Below, piece by piece: positions 45,201 to 56,900 of a DNA stretch of 64,000 nt (position 1 is the first letter of the stretch; each line of letters begins with the position of its first letter). The notes under the pieces are model-generated. The model did not search any database and was not told the origin of the DNA. It worked only from the letters and a program-made list of their open reading frames with translations. The DNA is taken from the NCBI GenBank assembly GCA_023362775.1, contig JALMGJ010000004.1, forward strand, positions 49,098,298 through 49,162,297, read 5' to 3'. The position numbers and the translations under genes were made by a program. The stretch comes from Charina bottae. Taxonomy: Eukaryota; Chordata; Lepidosauria; Squamata; Charinaidae.

Positions 45201-46910
45201 CACAGCCTTTGCTCTGATCCTTCATTGAATCTCCTATTCCCATTTTACAGATGTTCCACATTATCCAAAAAAATGGGCAGTGTGAGAATCAAAGTGGGTC
45301 CAACTATGTTGGGATTTTTAAAGAAGCTTCAAGCAAATAATAAACCACTACATGTGTGGACTCACTTATGGATTTAGTTCACTAGTTCATCAAGTTTAAT
45401 CTTACTTATGTTGACTAGTGGTGAGTTTACATGTTTTCAGGAAGTCTTTCCAAGTTTCATTTGAATCTAAGACTTTTTGCATACAAACATAGGTGTCTGT
45501 TACAAGACACAATGATGGCAAAACAATAATGCATGTGTCATGAGATCATCATGCATATAATGTGACTTAAGTATTGTGTCATGATGTTAGCAATTGCCTC
45601 TCTTATCCTTCTGTGGGAACCCATCTATAGAAATTATGTGACTTGCTATCCAATCTATGGTTGTTCTTTTGTTGTTTTATAAAATTTGTGATCACAGTTA
45701 TGGAAAAATATTAAGACAAGCTTGTAGTAAAAATGTTGCTTTATTTAAAACAAAAGAACATAGGAACAAACCTTGAATCTTCTTCTTCAGCCAAAGAAGG
45801 CATGGCTGATTAACATAGCTATTTACATTGAGATAGCAGAGCAGAGTGAGAACAAAAGGCATTTACATTTTAAACCTTTACTTGACCAGCACCTGAGTGG
45901 ATAGGATTTAGCATGTGACCAAAACACCTAGGCAACAGATTCCCAATATGGGCAAAGCTCTAACAGCTAATTCTGATTGGTCCAAGTAAGCCAGACTACT
46001 AGGCTCCAAAGGTAAATTAACATTCCTGAGGAAAGGGGGGTGAACATGTGCTCTCTCTTGAAACTCACAGGAAAAATGTTTGAGGCCTGGCTTTTTAAAA
46101 ACTAGCCTTCCATATTTCTTGACATAAAAATATATATACAACATGTTCTTCATTACTTTTAAAGTTAAAGTGACTGGACAACAATTGAAGGACTGTAGGC
46201 TCAGTGATAGTGCACATGATTTTCATGCAGAAAAGTCCCAGGTTCAATATTTAGCATAGTTTGATAGGACTGAAATATAAACTGAAGTATTTCTGCCTGA
46301 AACTCTTAAGAATTGCTGTCAGTCAGTGTTAAGTATACACAGCAGATGGACTTCCTATAAAATAGCTTCCAACATACCTTTAAAAACTTTCCATCCTGCA
46401 CATTCCAAAGTTTCTCATCTCATGGAAAAGAACAGGGGAATTTCAGACTGCAATACAACTTCTATATTTCTATTATTAGTTCAATGAGATGATTTTTTCC
46501 CTGTCATTTCACTTTGAATCTTTATCCTTTTATTTCTAAACAGACAGGTAGGGAAAAACACAAACTGCAGTGTCCCCCCCCCCATGATATTAATTAATTA
46601 GTCTCAAATACATATTCCTGGAAGGTTATCTTCAGGCATTATCATTAATTTCCTTTGATTCTTTATTTTATTATCTAATTATGAATTGTGAATGCTACAG
46701 CAGAAAATATCATTGTTTACCCTATTTATCTCCAGCAAAGGAGATCGTTACCTTGTCATGGTGCTGGAGCTTGAGCACCTCAATGAAACCATGAGCTAAA
46801 CCGTGAAGGGACACCCAAGACGGGAAGGTCGTGGCATAGAGGTCAGACTAAATAAGATCCCTGGGGAAGGTAATGGCAAGCCACCCCAGTATTCTTGCCG
46901 TGAAAACTAA

Positions 46911-47980
46911 ATGCATCAGTACAACCAGAGATATGTCGGTATACCATCGGAAAATGGGACTCCCAGGTCGGAAGATGGTCAAAATGCTACTGGGGAGGAA
47001 CAGAGGATACGTTCAACTAGCCCAAGATGTGATGATGCAGCTAGCTCAAAGCCGAAAGGACGGCTAGCGGCCGACGGTGCTGGTGGTGAACGACGAATCC
47101 GATGTTCTAAAGATCAACACACCATAGGAACCTGGAATGTAAGATCTATGAGCCAGGGCAAATTGGATGTGGTTATTGGTGAGATGTCAAGATTAAATAT
47201 AGACATTTTAGGTGTCAGTGAACTGAAATGGACTGGAATGGGCCACTTCACATCAGATGACCACCAGATCTACTACTGTGGACAAGAGGAGCACAGAAGA
47301 AATGGAGTAGCCTTCATAATTAATAATAAAGCGGCTAAAGCAGTGCTTGGATACAATCAACCACACTGATCCAAATATACGCCCCAACCACAGATGCTGA
47401 AGAAGCAGAAGTAGATCAGTTCTATGAGGATCTGCAGCACCTACTGGATAATACACCAAAAAGAGATGTTATTTTCATTACAGGAGACTGGAATGCTAAG
47501 GTGGGTAGTCAAACGACACCTGGAATTACAGGCAAGCATGGTCTGGGAGAAAAAAATGAAGCAGGACATAGACTGATAGAATTTTGCCAAGACAACTCAC
47601 TGTGCATAACAAACACTCTCTTCCAACAACCTAAAAGACGACTTTATACATGGACTTCACCAGATGGTCGACACCGAAATCAGATTGACTAGATCCTTTG
47701 CAGCCAAAGGTGGCGGACATCTATACAGTCAGTAAAAACAAGACCTGCAGCTGACTGTAGTTCAGATCACGAACTTCTTATTGCAAAATTTAGAATCAGA
47801 CTAAAGAGAATAGGGAAGACCCACAGATCAGTTAGATATGAGCTCATTAATATATCTAAGGAATATGCAGTGGACGTGAAGAATAGATTTAAGGGACTAG
47901 ATTTAGTACATAGGGTCCCGGAAGAACTATGGACAGAAGTTCGCAACATTGTTCAGGAGGCGGAACAAAAAACGTCCCAA
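46911..47980 (+). pseudogene. Bov-B endonuclease domain, broken
   Basis: Frame 46911-47369 encodes the start of an APE-type endonuclease (HTIGTWNVRSMSQGKLDVVI, DILGVSELKWTG). After GYNQP the reading shifts; the next ORF2 block (IQIYAPTTDAEEAEVDQFYE, VIFITGDWNAKVG) is in another frame, with about 20 family residues apparently missing between. An amber codon at 47690-47692 follows NQID, and a further frameshift lies near 47975. Thus at least three lesions fall in or just after the nuclease domain. Confidence 0.88.
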
Positions 47981-49881
47981 AGAAAAAGAAAACCAAGAAG
48001 GCAAGATGGCTGTCTGCTGAGACACTGGAAGTAGCCCAAGAAAGAAGGAAAGCAAAAGGCAACAGTGATAGGGGGAGATATGCCCAATTAAATGCAAAAT
48101 TCCAGAGGTTAGCCAGAAGAGATAGGGAATTATTTTTAAACAAGCAATGTGCTGACGTGGAAGAAGACAATAGAATAGGAAGGACAAGAGACCTCTTCCA
48201 GAAAATTAGAAACATCGGAGGTAAATTCCAGGCAAAAATGGGTATGATCAAAAACAAAGAGGGCAAGGACCTAACAGAAGCAGAAGAGATGAAGAAAAGG
48301 TGGCAAGAATATACGGAAGATCTGTATAGGAAGGATAATAATATTGGAGATAGCTTTGACGGTGTGGTCAGTGAGTTAGAGCCAGACATCCTGAAGAGTG
48401 AGGTTGAATGGGCCTTAAGAAGCATTGCTAATAACAAGGCAGCAGGAGACGACGGTATCCCAGCTGAACTGTTTAAAATCTTGCAAGATGATGCTGTCAA
48501 GGTGATGCATGCCATATGCCAGCAAATTTGGAAAACACAAGAATGGCCATCAGATTGGAAAAAATCAACTTATATCCCCATACCAAAAAAGGGAAGCACT
48601 AAAGAATGTTCAAACTATCGAACAGTGGCACTTATTTCACATGCCAGTAAGGTAATGCTCAAGATCTTGCAAGGTAGACTCCAGCAATTCATGGAGCGAG
48701 AATTGCCCGATGTACAAGCTGGGTTTAGAAAAGGCAGAGGAACTAGAGACCAAATTGCCAATATCCGCTGGATAATGGAGAAAGCCAGGGAGTTTCAGAA
48801 AAACATCTATTTCTGTTTTATTGACTATTCTAAAGCCTTTGACTGTGTGGATCATAACAAATTGTGGCAAGTTCTTGGTGGTATGGGGATACCAAGTCAT
48901 CTTGTCTGCCTCCTGAGGAATCTGTATAACGACCAAGTAGCAACGGTAAGAACAGAGCACGGAACAACGGACTGGTTTAAGATTAGGAAAGGAGTACGAC
49001 AGGGCTGTATACTCTCACCCTACCTATTCAACCTGTACGCAGAACACATCATGCGACATGCTGGGCTTGAGGAATCCAAGGCTGGAGTTAAAATTGCTGG
49101 AAGAAACATTAACAATCTCAGATATGCAGATGATACCACTTTGATGGCTGAAAGCGAGGAGGAGTTGAGGAGTCTTATGACGAAGGTGAAAGAAGAAAGT
49201 GCAAAAGCTGGGTTGCAGTTAAACCTCAAAAAAACCAAGATTATGGCAACCAGCTTGATTGATAACTGGCAAATAGAGGGAGAAAAAGTGGAGGCAGTGA
49301 CAGACTTTGTATTTCTAGGCGCAAAGATTACTGCAGATGCTGACTGCAGCCAGGAAATCAGAAGACGTCTACTTCTTGGGAGGAGAGCAATGGCAAATCT
49401 TGATAAAATAGTTAAGAGCAGAGACATCACACTGACAACAAAGGTCTGCATAGTTAAAGCAATGGTATTCCCTGTAGTAACCTATGGCTGTGAGAGCTGG
49501 ACCATAAGGAAGGCTGAGCGAAGGAAGATAGATGCTTTTGAACTGTGGTGTTGGAGGAAAATTCTGAGAGTGCGTTGGACTGCAAGAAGATCAAACCAGT
49601 CCATACTCCAGGAAATAAAGCCAGACTGCTCACTTGAGGGAATTATATTAAAGGCAAAACTGAAGTACTTTGGCCACATAATGAGAAGACAGGATACCCT
49701 GGAGAAGAAGCTGATGCTAGGGAAAGTGGAAGGCAAAAGGAAGAGGGGCCGACCAAGGGCAAGATGGATGGATGATATTCTGGAGGTGACAGACTTAACC
49801 ATGGGGGAGCTGGGGATGGTGACAGCCGACAGGAAGCTCTGGCGTGGGCTGGTCCATGAAGTCATGAAGAGTCGGAAGTGA
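47975..49881 (+). pseudogene. Bov-B reverse transcriptase region, open frame
   Basis: A continuous frame (650 codons from an internal Met at 47929) covers the linker, RT and C-terminus. RT motifs in order: KEWP-like W..DWKKSTYIPIPKKG, NYRTVALISHASKVMLKIL, QAGFRKGRGTRDQIANIRW, YFCFIDYSKAFDCVDHNKLW, GVRQGCILSPYLFNLYAEHI and the catalytic YADDTTLMAESEEEL. The C-terminal segment holds VTYGCESWTIRKAERRKIDA and RARWMDDILEVTD and ends KSRK before TGA. The RT looks intact, but it is uncoupled from its nuclease by the upstream lesions. Confidence 0.92.
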
Positions 49882-50175
49882 CTGAACGAATAAACAACAA
49901 CTACCCTATTTATATGACATTCAAAAGCATTGTGGGACTTTTATTTTCTATGCCAGTATAAACTGTAATTCAATATACTAGTACAATAATACATACCTTT
50001 CTACTTAATTCACAAGTTACATCCTTACTTTAATAGATACTACCAAAAAGTTGGTTATACAGTGAGTTAATATATAGATATATGTACCCCACATTAATAT
50101 GGAGGGCCAAATCTAACCTTAGTCACACTTAACCTAGACCCACCAAAGTTAGTCATTAATATGTCTGTACCAATT

Positions 50176-50499
50176 GGTGGCTCAGCGGGTAAGACGCCAG
50201 GCTTGTCGATCGAAAGATCGCAAGTTTGGACGTTCGAATCCCTAGCCCCGTGTGACGGAGTGAGCTCCCGCACTCGCCCCAGCACTTGCCAACCTAGCAA
50301 TTCGAAAGCATGCAAATGCAAGTAAATGAATAGGTACCACTTCGGTAGATAGGTAACAGCGTTCCACTTGCATCATGCCGGCCACATGACCGCGGAAGTG
50401 TCTTCGGACAACGCTGGCTCTTCGGCTAACAAACGGAGATGAGCACCGGCCCCTAGAGTCGGACACAACTGCACAAATGTGCAGGGGGAACCTTTACCT
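50176..50499 (+). mobile_element. Sauria SINE, 8-bp TSD
   Basis: TACCAATT is duplicated at 50168-50175 and 50500-50507. The A box is TGGCTCAGCGG (50178-50188) and the near-perfect B box CGTTCGAATCC (50231-50241). The element ends in GGGGGAACCTTTACCT. It is slightly 5' truncated and very similar to 19868-20203. Confidence 0.93.
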
Positions 50500-50519
50500 T
50501 ACCAATTCATGGCATTCTT

Positions 50520-50885
50520 TTTAATCCTACATTTTATTTATTTATTTATTTATTTATTTATCATCATATTTATATCCCGCCCATCTCCCCCGCAAGGAGG
50601 GACTCTGGGCGGTTCACAGCATAAGTTTAAAATCAATAAAAACACAAATACTACAAAAAAATTCAATAAAATATCTAATACAATTTGATCCAAGTAATGG
50701 TAGTTCTTACTATGCCATGGTCGGAAAGGTTAGTCGAAGTAGATTTAAGCGATCATCCAACCCCAAGACTGGCTATTCCCCTCCCCTCCCCAGCATGATG
50801 GCAAAACCAGGTCTTTAGATTTTTTCTAAAGTCCAGGAGAGAGGGGGCCGATCTTATTTCAGGGGGAAGAATATTCCAAAGGGAT
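50520..50885 (-). mobile_element. CR1/L2-like LINE 3' end
   Basis: The reversed tail (ATTTATTTATTTATTTAT), ATATCCCGCCCATCTCCCCC and GGGACTCTGGGCGGTTCACA match the family at 17740-18212 and 26901-27360. The coding part is degraded (GGGGAAGAATATTCCAAAGG). Confidence 0.78.
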
Positions 50886-51175
50886 GTTTATACAAGTGTA
50901 CAGAATCTAATTTGATATTTTTGTGTAGAAAATGGTTTCCACTCTTTAAGATAATAACGATTTGAGTTTTCTTTTAGTAAACATGTCAGTTTATCATTTT
51001 CTGCCATATCCATTAATTTTAACATCCATTCTTGTATTGTTGGTAACGTTTGATTTTTCCAATTTTGTGCATAAAGAAGTCTTGCTGCTGTAGTCATATA
51101 TTGTATAATTCTAATAAAATGTTTATTTAACAAACCATTTAGGTTTGTTGATTTTTTAATTTTCCCCCCTGTAAT
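50886..51175 (-). mobile_element. L1 ORF2 C-terminal fragment
   Basis: The minus-strand translation contains HFIRIIQYMTTAARLLYAQN, LPTIQEWMLKLMDMAENDKL and LKENSNRYYLKEWKP, identical in kind to the L1 copies at 52212-53170 and 53441-59759. It is truncated at both ends and abuts the CR1/L2-like tail. Confidence 0.85.
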
Positions 51176-51799
51176 TTGAATGAAAAAATAGAAGTAAATT
51201 GAATAAATCACCAAAATACTTATAATGGAAATTAATTTCAAATGACTCAAACAAAATGTTACATTATTCAAAAAACAAGAAAGTATTTTGTGGTTTGCAT
51301 TATCATCATATTTCAAATGAAAAGGCATACATGGGCTTCGATGCTATTGAAAACAGCCAGTGAATGATGGAATGAACAATACATAGCTTTGAATGATTTT
51401 AACAAATCAAATCTACGATAAATATTCCCTTTGCCAACGCTAGGGCATTCATAAATTTTTTGGTGGAACAGTTTTAAAACTAAGACCATAGTTTGACTTT
51501 TATAAAATTATTAAAAAGTAGCTTGAGTATAGCTATTTTACCATGCTGGGATTTTTCTTAATTGCATTGCTTTTTAGGAATTTCACTTGCTTCATATTTA
51601 TGACTTTGAAAATGTTATTTCTCTGGCTGTATCCTGAACATATTGTGCATCATAGAATACCACCCATAATGTTTGCATCTTCTTTGGCTGAAATCTTATG
51701 CATGATTTCCAAGAAGAAAGATCCACTGAATTCAGTGGGATGTTCTTCTGACTAGAACAGGTATAAGCTTGCACTTAAATTCCATGAGATAAACAAAAG

Positions 51800-52192
51800 G
51801 AATAAATAACATCATTTGTTTGTTTGTTTTACATTTTTATATACCAACCCAATCATACAACTCTGGGTGGTGCATAGCAAAAAATGCAAAACAAAAATTT
51901 CAACAAACAAAAAATTACTCACAATCTAAGAATTAATTAATATATTAAATAAGAAGAATTAACTATAAATTAATATATAATTAACATCAATGCCCCAAAC
52001 TTTATAATAGGCCAAGTGGAGTTAGTGTGCCTATTGATCTGTGCAAAAAATGGAAGGCTGGGAGATATGAGTATTTCTCTTAAATATCTTAAATGGAAGT
52101 GACAAATCTAGGAAAACAAAGTGTCTGTTTATTTATTTAGAATACTTATGTGCCTCCTAAGCGGTTGACAGCTAAAGTGACTAAAAGTTAAC
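51800..52192 (-). mobile_element. old CR1/L2-like remnants hosting L1 insertions
   Basis: TATACCAACCCAATCATACA and ACTCTGGGTGGTGCATAG resemble a reversed CR1/L2 tail. A second tail-like start is at about 52125 (TTATTTAGAATACTTATGTG). The sequence resumes after each L1 (53190-53428, then 59777 onward), so one older block is split twice. Confidence 0.5.
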
Positions 52193-52211
52193 AAACCTGT
52201 ACAAAAATTTA

Positions 52212-53170
52212 TGTGAAACAGATGACCACTTAATTGCTAAAATGTATAAATTGTTGTTAAAAGGAGAAATTGTGGAGGAACAAGTTAAAGACTGTATGAT
52301 TCAATGGGCAAAAAATATTGGACATAACATACAACTGCAACAATGGGAAGACATGTGGAACAAAGGATTAAAATTTACCTTATGTTACAATTTGAAGGAA
52401 AATTTTTATAAGATGATGTACAGGTAGTACATGACCCCACAAAAACTTGCTAAAATGTATGGGAATGTTTCCAACATTTGTTGGAAATGTAAAAAACAAA
52501 AGGGGTCTTTTTACCATATGTGGTGGACATGTAAAGTGGCAAAGAAATTTTGGACTGAAATACATTCACTGATGCAAAATATATTACAAATACGAATTCC
52601 ATTTAAACCAGAAATATTTTTACTTGGATTATTAGATGTACAAACAGAAAAACATTTTATTAGAATTATACAATATATGACTACAGCAGCAAGACTTCTT
52701 TACGCACAAAATTGGAAAAATCAAACGTTACCAACAATACAAGAATGGATGTTAAAATTAATGGATATGGCAGAAAATGATAAATTGACATGTTTACTAA
52801 AAGAAAACTCAAATCGTTATTATCTTAAAGAGTGGAAACCATTGATGGGCTATTTGCAAAATGCAGGTGGAGCAAAGCTTGCATGGGGTTTTGATGATTA
52901 GATTATATATAAATAAAATATATTAGACAAGAAACATATGTGAATATTATATCAAATGCTAGCATGTAAGAAAATTTTTCTTTTTTGTATTCCTATGACC
53001 ATAGATAGATGGGAAGTTGACTAATTTCTATATCTTTTTCTATTTCTTTCTTTTGCTTTTCTACACTTTTTTCTTTCTTTCTTTGATTTGTATTTCTATT
53101 TCCGTTTCGTTTCTAACTTTTATCTATGTATATTTTAAAATTCAATAAAAAGTATATATATATATAAAAA
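52212..53170 (+). mobile_element. 5'-truncated L1, ~19-bp TSD
   Basis: AAACCTGTACAAAAATTTA flanks it at 52193-52211 and 53171-53189. It carries the last part of ORF2 (ETDDHLIAKMYKLLLKGEIV … NICWKCKKQKGSFYHMWWTC … GGAKLAWGFDD, stop at 52899-52901), a short 3' UTR, and ends AATAAAAAGTATATATAT plus poly(A). A TAG at 52427-52429 replaces the Trp codon found in the full-length copy. Confidence 0.93.
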
Positions 53171-53189
53171 AAACCTGTACAAAAATTTA

Positions 53190-53428
53190 AAACCATGAAA
53201 TTTTTAAACCTCTGTCATTGGCTGCTGCCTTAGGGAATATTGTTTTATTATTTATTATTATTTATTAAGAATAATAAAACAAAATTCAATAGGACAGCAG
53301 TCAGTAAAACTGATGATCCCAAATAAAGGCCTGGAGCACAACTCAGACGATAAAAAATTTAGAAAATAAAAAAGCATTTTGCCTGGCAATTAGATGAAAG
53401 TAATATTTGGTTTCCTACAACTAGTAAC
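53190..53428 (-). mobile_element. middle piece of the split old CR1/L2-like block
   Basis: It lies between the two L1 insertions. GCATTTTGCCTGGCAATTAG and AATTCAATAGGACAGCAGTC are degraded LINE 3' sequence. Assignment is tentative. Confidence 0.4.
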
Positions 53429-53710
53429 CAACAATCTAATTTTTTTTTTTTTAACAAATTTTATTAGATTTTAATTTTACATAGATAAAAGTTTGAAACA
53501 GAAAAGAAAATGGAAATACAAATCAAGAAAAAATAAAAGATAAAAAAGTGTAGTAAAGGAAAAAAGGAAAAAAGATAAAGCTGAAACATAGAATTTGGTC
53601 AACTTCCGATTTGTATCTGGTCATGGTATTTTAAAAATTTTATCTTACATGCTAGGTCTATATATAACATTAAAGAATATTTCTTGTCTATTACATCAAT
53701 ATATATATAT

Positions 53711-53978
53711 ATTTTAATCTTCAAATCCCCATATAAGCTTTGCCCCTCCCGCATCTTGTAAATAGTCAGTTAATGGTTTCCACTCTTTAAGAAAATAATT
53801 ATTTGGTTTTTCTTTTAATAAACATGTCAGTTTATCATTCTCTGCCATATCCATCAATTTTAACATCCAATCTTGTATCGTAGGCGATATCTGGTTTTTC
53901 CAATTTTGTGCGAAAATAAGTCTTGCTGCTGTAATCATGTATTGCATAATCCTTGTAAATTGCTTCCCAGGTTGTCCA
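53711..53978 (-). pseudogene. L1 ORF2 C-terminal tail, out of frame
   Basis: Encodes the last ~80 residues of ORF2p (IMQYMITAARLIFAQNWKNQ … GGAKLIWGFED). It is separated from the main ORF2 frame by a homopolymer of nine A at 53994-54002 (nine T in sense); the truncated copy at 52212-53170 has a shorter equivalent run there and reads straight through. A one-base length difference is the only lesion seen. Confidence 0.88.
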
Positions 53979-56900
53979 TCAATTATTCCCAGTAAAAAAA
54001 AATTCCGGTTTAAATGGAACTCGAATTTGTAATATATTTTGCATCAATGCATGTATTTGAGTCCAAAATTTCTTTGCAATCTCACATGTCCACCACATAT
54101 GGTAAAAAGACCCCTCTTTTTTTTTACATTTCCAACATAAGTTGGAAACATTTCCATACATTTTAGAAAGTTTTTGTGGGGTCATATACCATCTGTACAT
54201 CATCTTATAAAAGTTTTCTTTTAAATTATAACACAAAGTAAATTTTAACCCTTTGGTCCACATATCTTCCCATTGTTGTATTTGAATATTATGGCCAATA
54301 TTTTTAGCCCATTTAATCATACAGTCTTTAACTTGTTCCTCTACCATTTCACCTTTTAACAATAATTTATACATTTTTGCAATTAGATGATCATCTGTCT
54401 CACATAGTTGTATCTCAAATTCCGATTTGGTTTGTTCAAATTCAAGGTCTTTCTTATCTAATTTAAATTTCTCTACGAGCTGCATATATGAAAGCCATTG
54501 AAAACTGTATCCCTCTGATACCAATTCTTCTATTGATTTAATTATATATTGTCCTTGTTCTTTCTTTAAAAAGTCTTTGTAGGTTAACCATTTATCTTTA
54601 TTTCTTACTTCTGTTCTGTAGAATGCTTCTTGTGTAGAAATCCATAAGGGTCTTTTATAACATAAGATTAATTTATATTTATTCCAGATTCTTAACAAGG
54701 ATCTTCTAATATAATGGTTTTTAAAGTCCACATTAACTTTAACTTTATCGTACCACAAATATCCATGCCATCCATATCTTAATTCATGTCCTTCCAAATT
54801 CAATAATTTTTCATTTTTCAAAACTATCCATTCTTTAATCCAAACCAAGCAACAAGCAGCATAATATAATTTCAAATCCGGCAGACCTAGTCCTCCTCTT
54901 TCTTTAGAGTCTTGCAAGACTTTATATTTTACTCTTGGTTTTTTCCCTTGCCAAATAAACTTAGAAATATCTCGCTGCCATTGTTTAAAAGGTTCTTCTG
55001 ATGCCAATATAGGTAGTGTTTGAAAAAGATATAAAATTCTTGGCAAAACATTCATTTTAATTGCTGAAATTCTACCTAATAATGATAATTGCAGTTTTTC
55101 CCAATGTTCCAAATCTTTTTTAATATCCATCCAAAGTGGAATATAGTTATTCTTAAACAGCTTAACATTTTTAGTTGTTAAATATACTCCCAAATATTTT
55201 ACTTTTTCTTCCATTGAATATCCTGTTATTTCTTTCAATTTCTCTTGTTGATGATGGTCCATATTTTCAGTCAAAACTTTTGTCTTCTGTAAATTCACTT
55301 TGAACCCTGCTAGCGACCCAAAGTCTTTTAGTTTCTGTATTAATATTTCAATTCCTTCTAGTGGATTCTCCAAGGTAATGACTAGGTCGTCAGCGAATGC
55401 TCTTAGTTTATAAACTTCTTTTTTAACTTTAATACCATGGATACCATCATCTTGTCTAATATCTCTAAGTAAAACCTCTAATACCAATATAAACAAAAGT
55501 GGAGATAATGGACAACCTTGTCTAGTACCTTTTTGTATTTCACATGCCTTACTAAATTCTCCATTAACAATTATTTTGGCAAATTGTGGAGTATATATTG
55601 ATTTAATCCATTTTATAAAATTTCCTCCAAAATCCATATTTTCCAAAACTTTGAACATAAAAGGCCAATTTAAGTTGTCAAAGGCTTTTTCAGCATCAAT
55701 AAATATCAAGGCAGCTTGTTTATCATAGTGTTGATCCAAATATTCAATTACGTCTACTATGTTTCGGACATTGTCATGAATTTGCCTCTTGGGTAGAAAA
55801 CCAGCTTGGTCTTGATGAATAAAATCCTTAAGTATATTCTTCATTCTTTCTGCTAATATCGTTGTAAATATCTTATAGTCATTATTCAATAAAGATATTG
55901 GTCTGTAATTTTTAGTTAATGTTAAATCCTGTTGTTCTTTGGGTATCAATGTTATATGTGCTTCTTTCCAAGTTTCAGGCATAATTCCTGTTTCCAAAAT
56001 ATAATTCATAGTCTTCTGCAAAGGTAGACATAAATCCTCTTCAAAACATTTATAGTAGGCTGCTGACAATCCATCCGGTCCAGGAGCTTTTCCACTACTA
56101 ATTTTCTTAAAAGCTTTTATCAATTCTTCTTTTGTTATAACATTATTCAATGTCAATCTTTGTTGGTCATTAAGAACAGTTAGTTTTTGTTTATTCAAAT
56201 ATTCTTCAATCTCATCCAAGTTGACATCTTGTTTTTTATATAATTTAGAATAATAGTCATGAAAGGTTTTTTGAATGTCCGTATTATTCACCAGAGTTTT
56301 TCCTTCATGTTGAATATTAGTAATCAAATTCTTTTGTCTTTGTTTCCTCAATTTATAAGCCAGCCATCTACCTGGTTTATTTGCATATTCAAAATATTTT
56401 TGTTTTGTAAATTTCATTTGAGTCTCTATCTCTTGAGTTAATATCATTGATATTTGCTTTTGTAGAAATTTAATTTGAGTGAGCAAAGTGTCATCCATTG
56501 GTTTATCTCTCAAATCTAACTCTTTACTTTTAATTTCATCTAAAATCAATTGAATTCTTTTTTGTTTTTTCTTCCTCATTTGAGCATTGTATTGAATAAA
56601 ATAACCCCTCATATATGCTTTACTGGCTTCCCATACAGTTTGAATATTAGTCCCTTTGTTCAAATTAAATTGAAAATATTCTCTTAATTTTTTTTTGCAT
56701 ACATCAACTACATCATTATTCCGTAGTAGTGACTCATTCAATCTCCATCTAAATACATTCCGTTTCCCTTTAAGAGTCAACATTACTGGATTATGATCTG
56801 ATAAAGTCTTAGGTAATATATCAACTTTGTTAATATCCATCATCAAATTTTTAGATATCAAGATCATATCTATTCTAGAATGTGATTTAAATCTCTCTGA

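Larger units (their letters stand above)
46730..49901 (+). mobile_element. near-full-length Bov-B (RTE) LINE, 12-bp TSD
   Basis: A perfect target duplication TACCCTATTTAT lies at 46718-46729 and 49902-49913. The 5' region has Bov-B landmarks (GGCAAGCCACCCCAGTATTC, TCAGTACAACCAGAGATATG). The body carries endonuclease and reverse transcriptase coding sequence, and the 3' end is a short AAC-rich tail. The element sits in STS intron 5 in the sense orientation. Its ORF is broken in the 5' half, so this copy is not autonomous. Confidence 0.95.

Noticed and set aside
45710..46150. Second possible LTR-like segment (reversed AATAAA and GATTGG boxes)
   Set aside because: Boundaries and a target duplication could not be found; the evidence is compositional only.
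53714..53947. Separate small gene downstream of ORF2
   Set aside because: It is the frameshifted C-terminus of L1 ORF2, as shown by the in-frame equivalent in the copy at 52212-53170.
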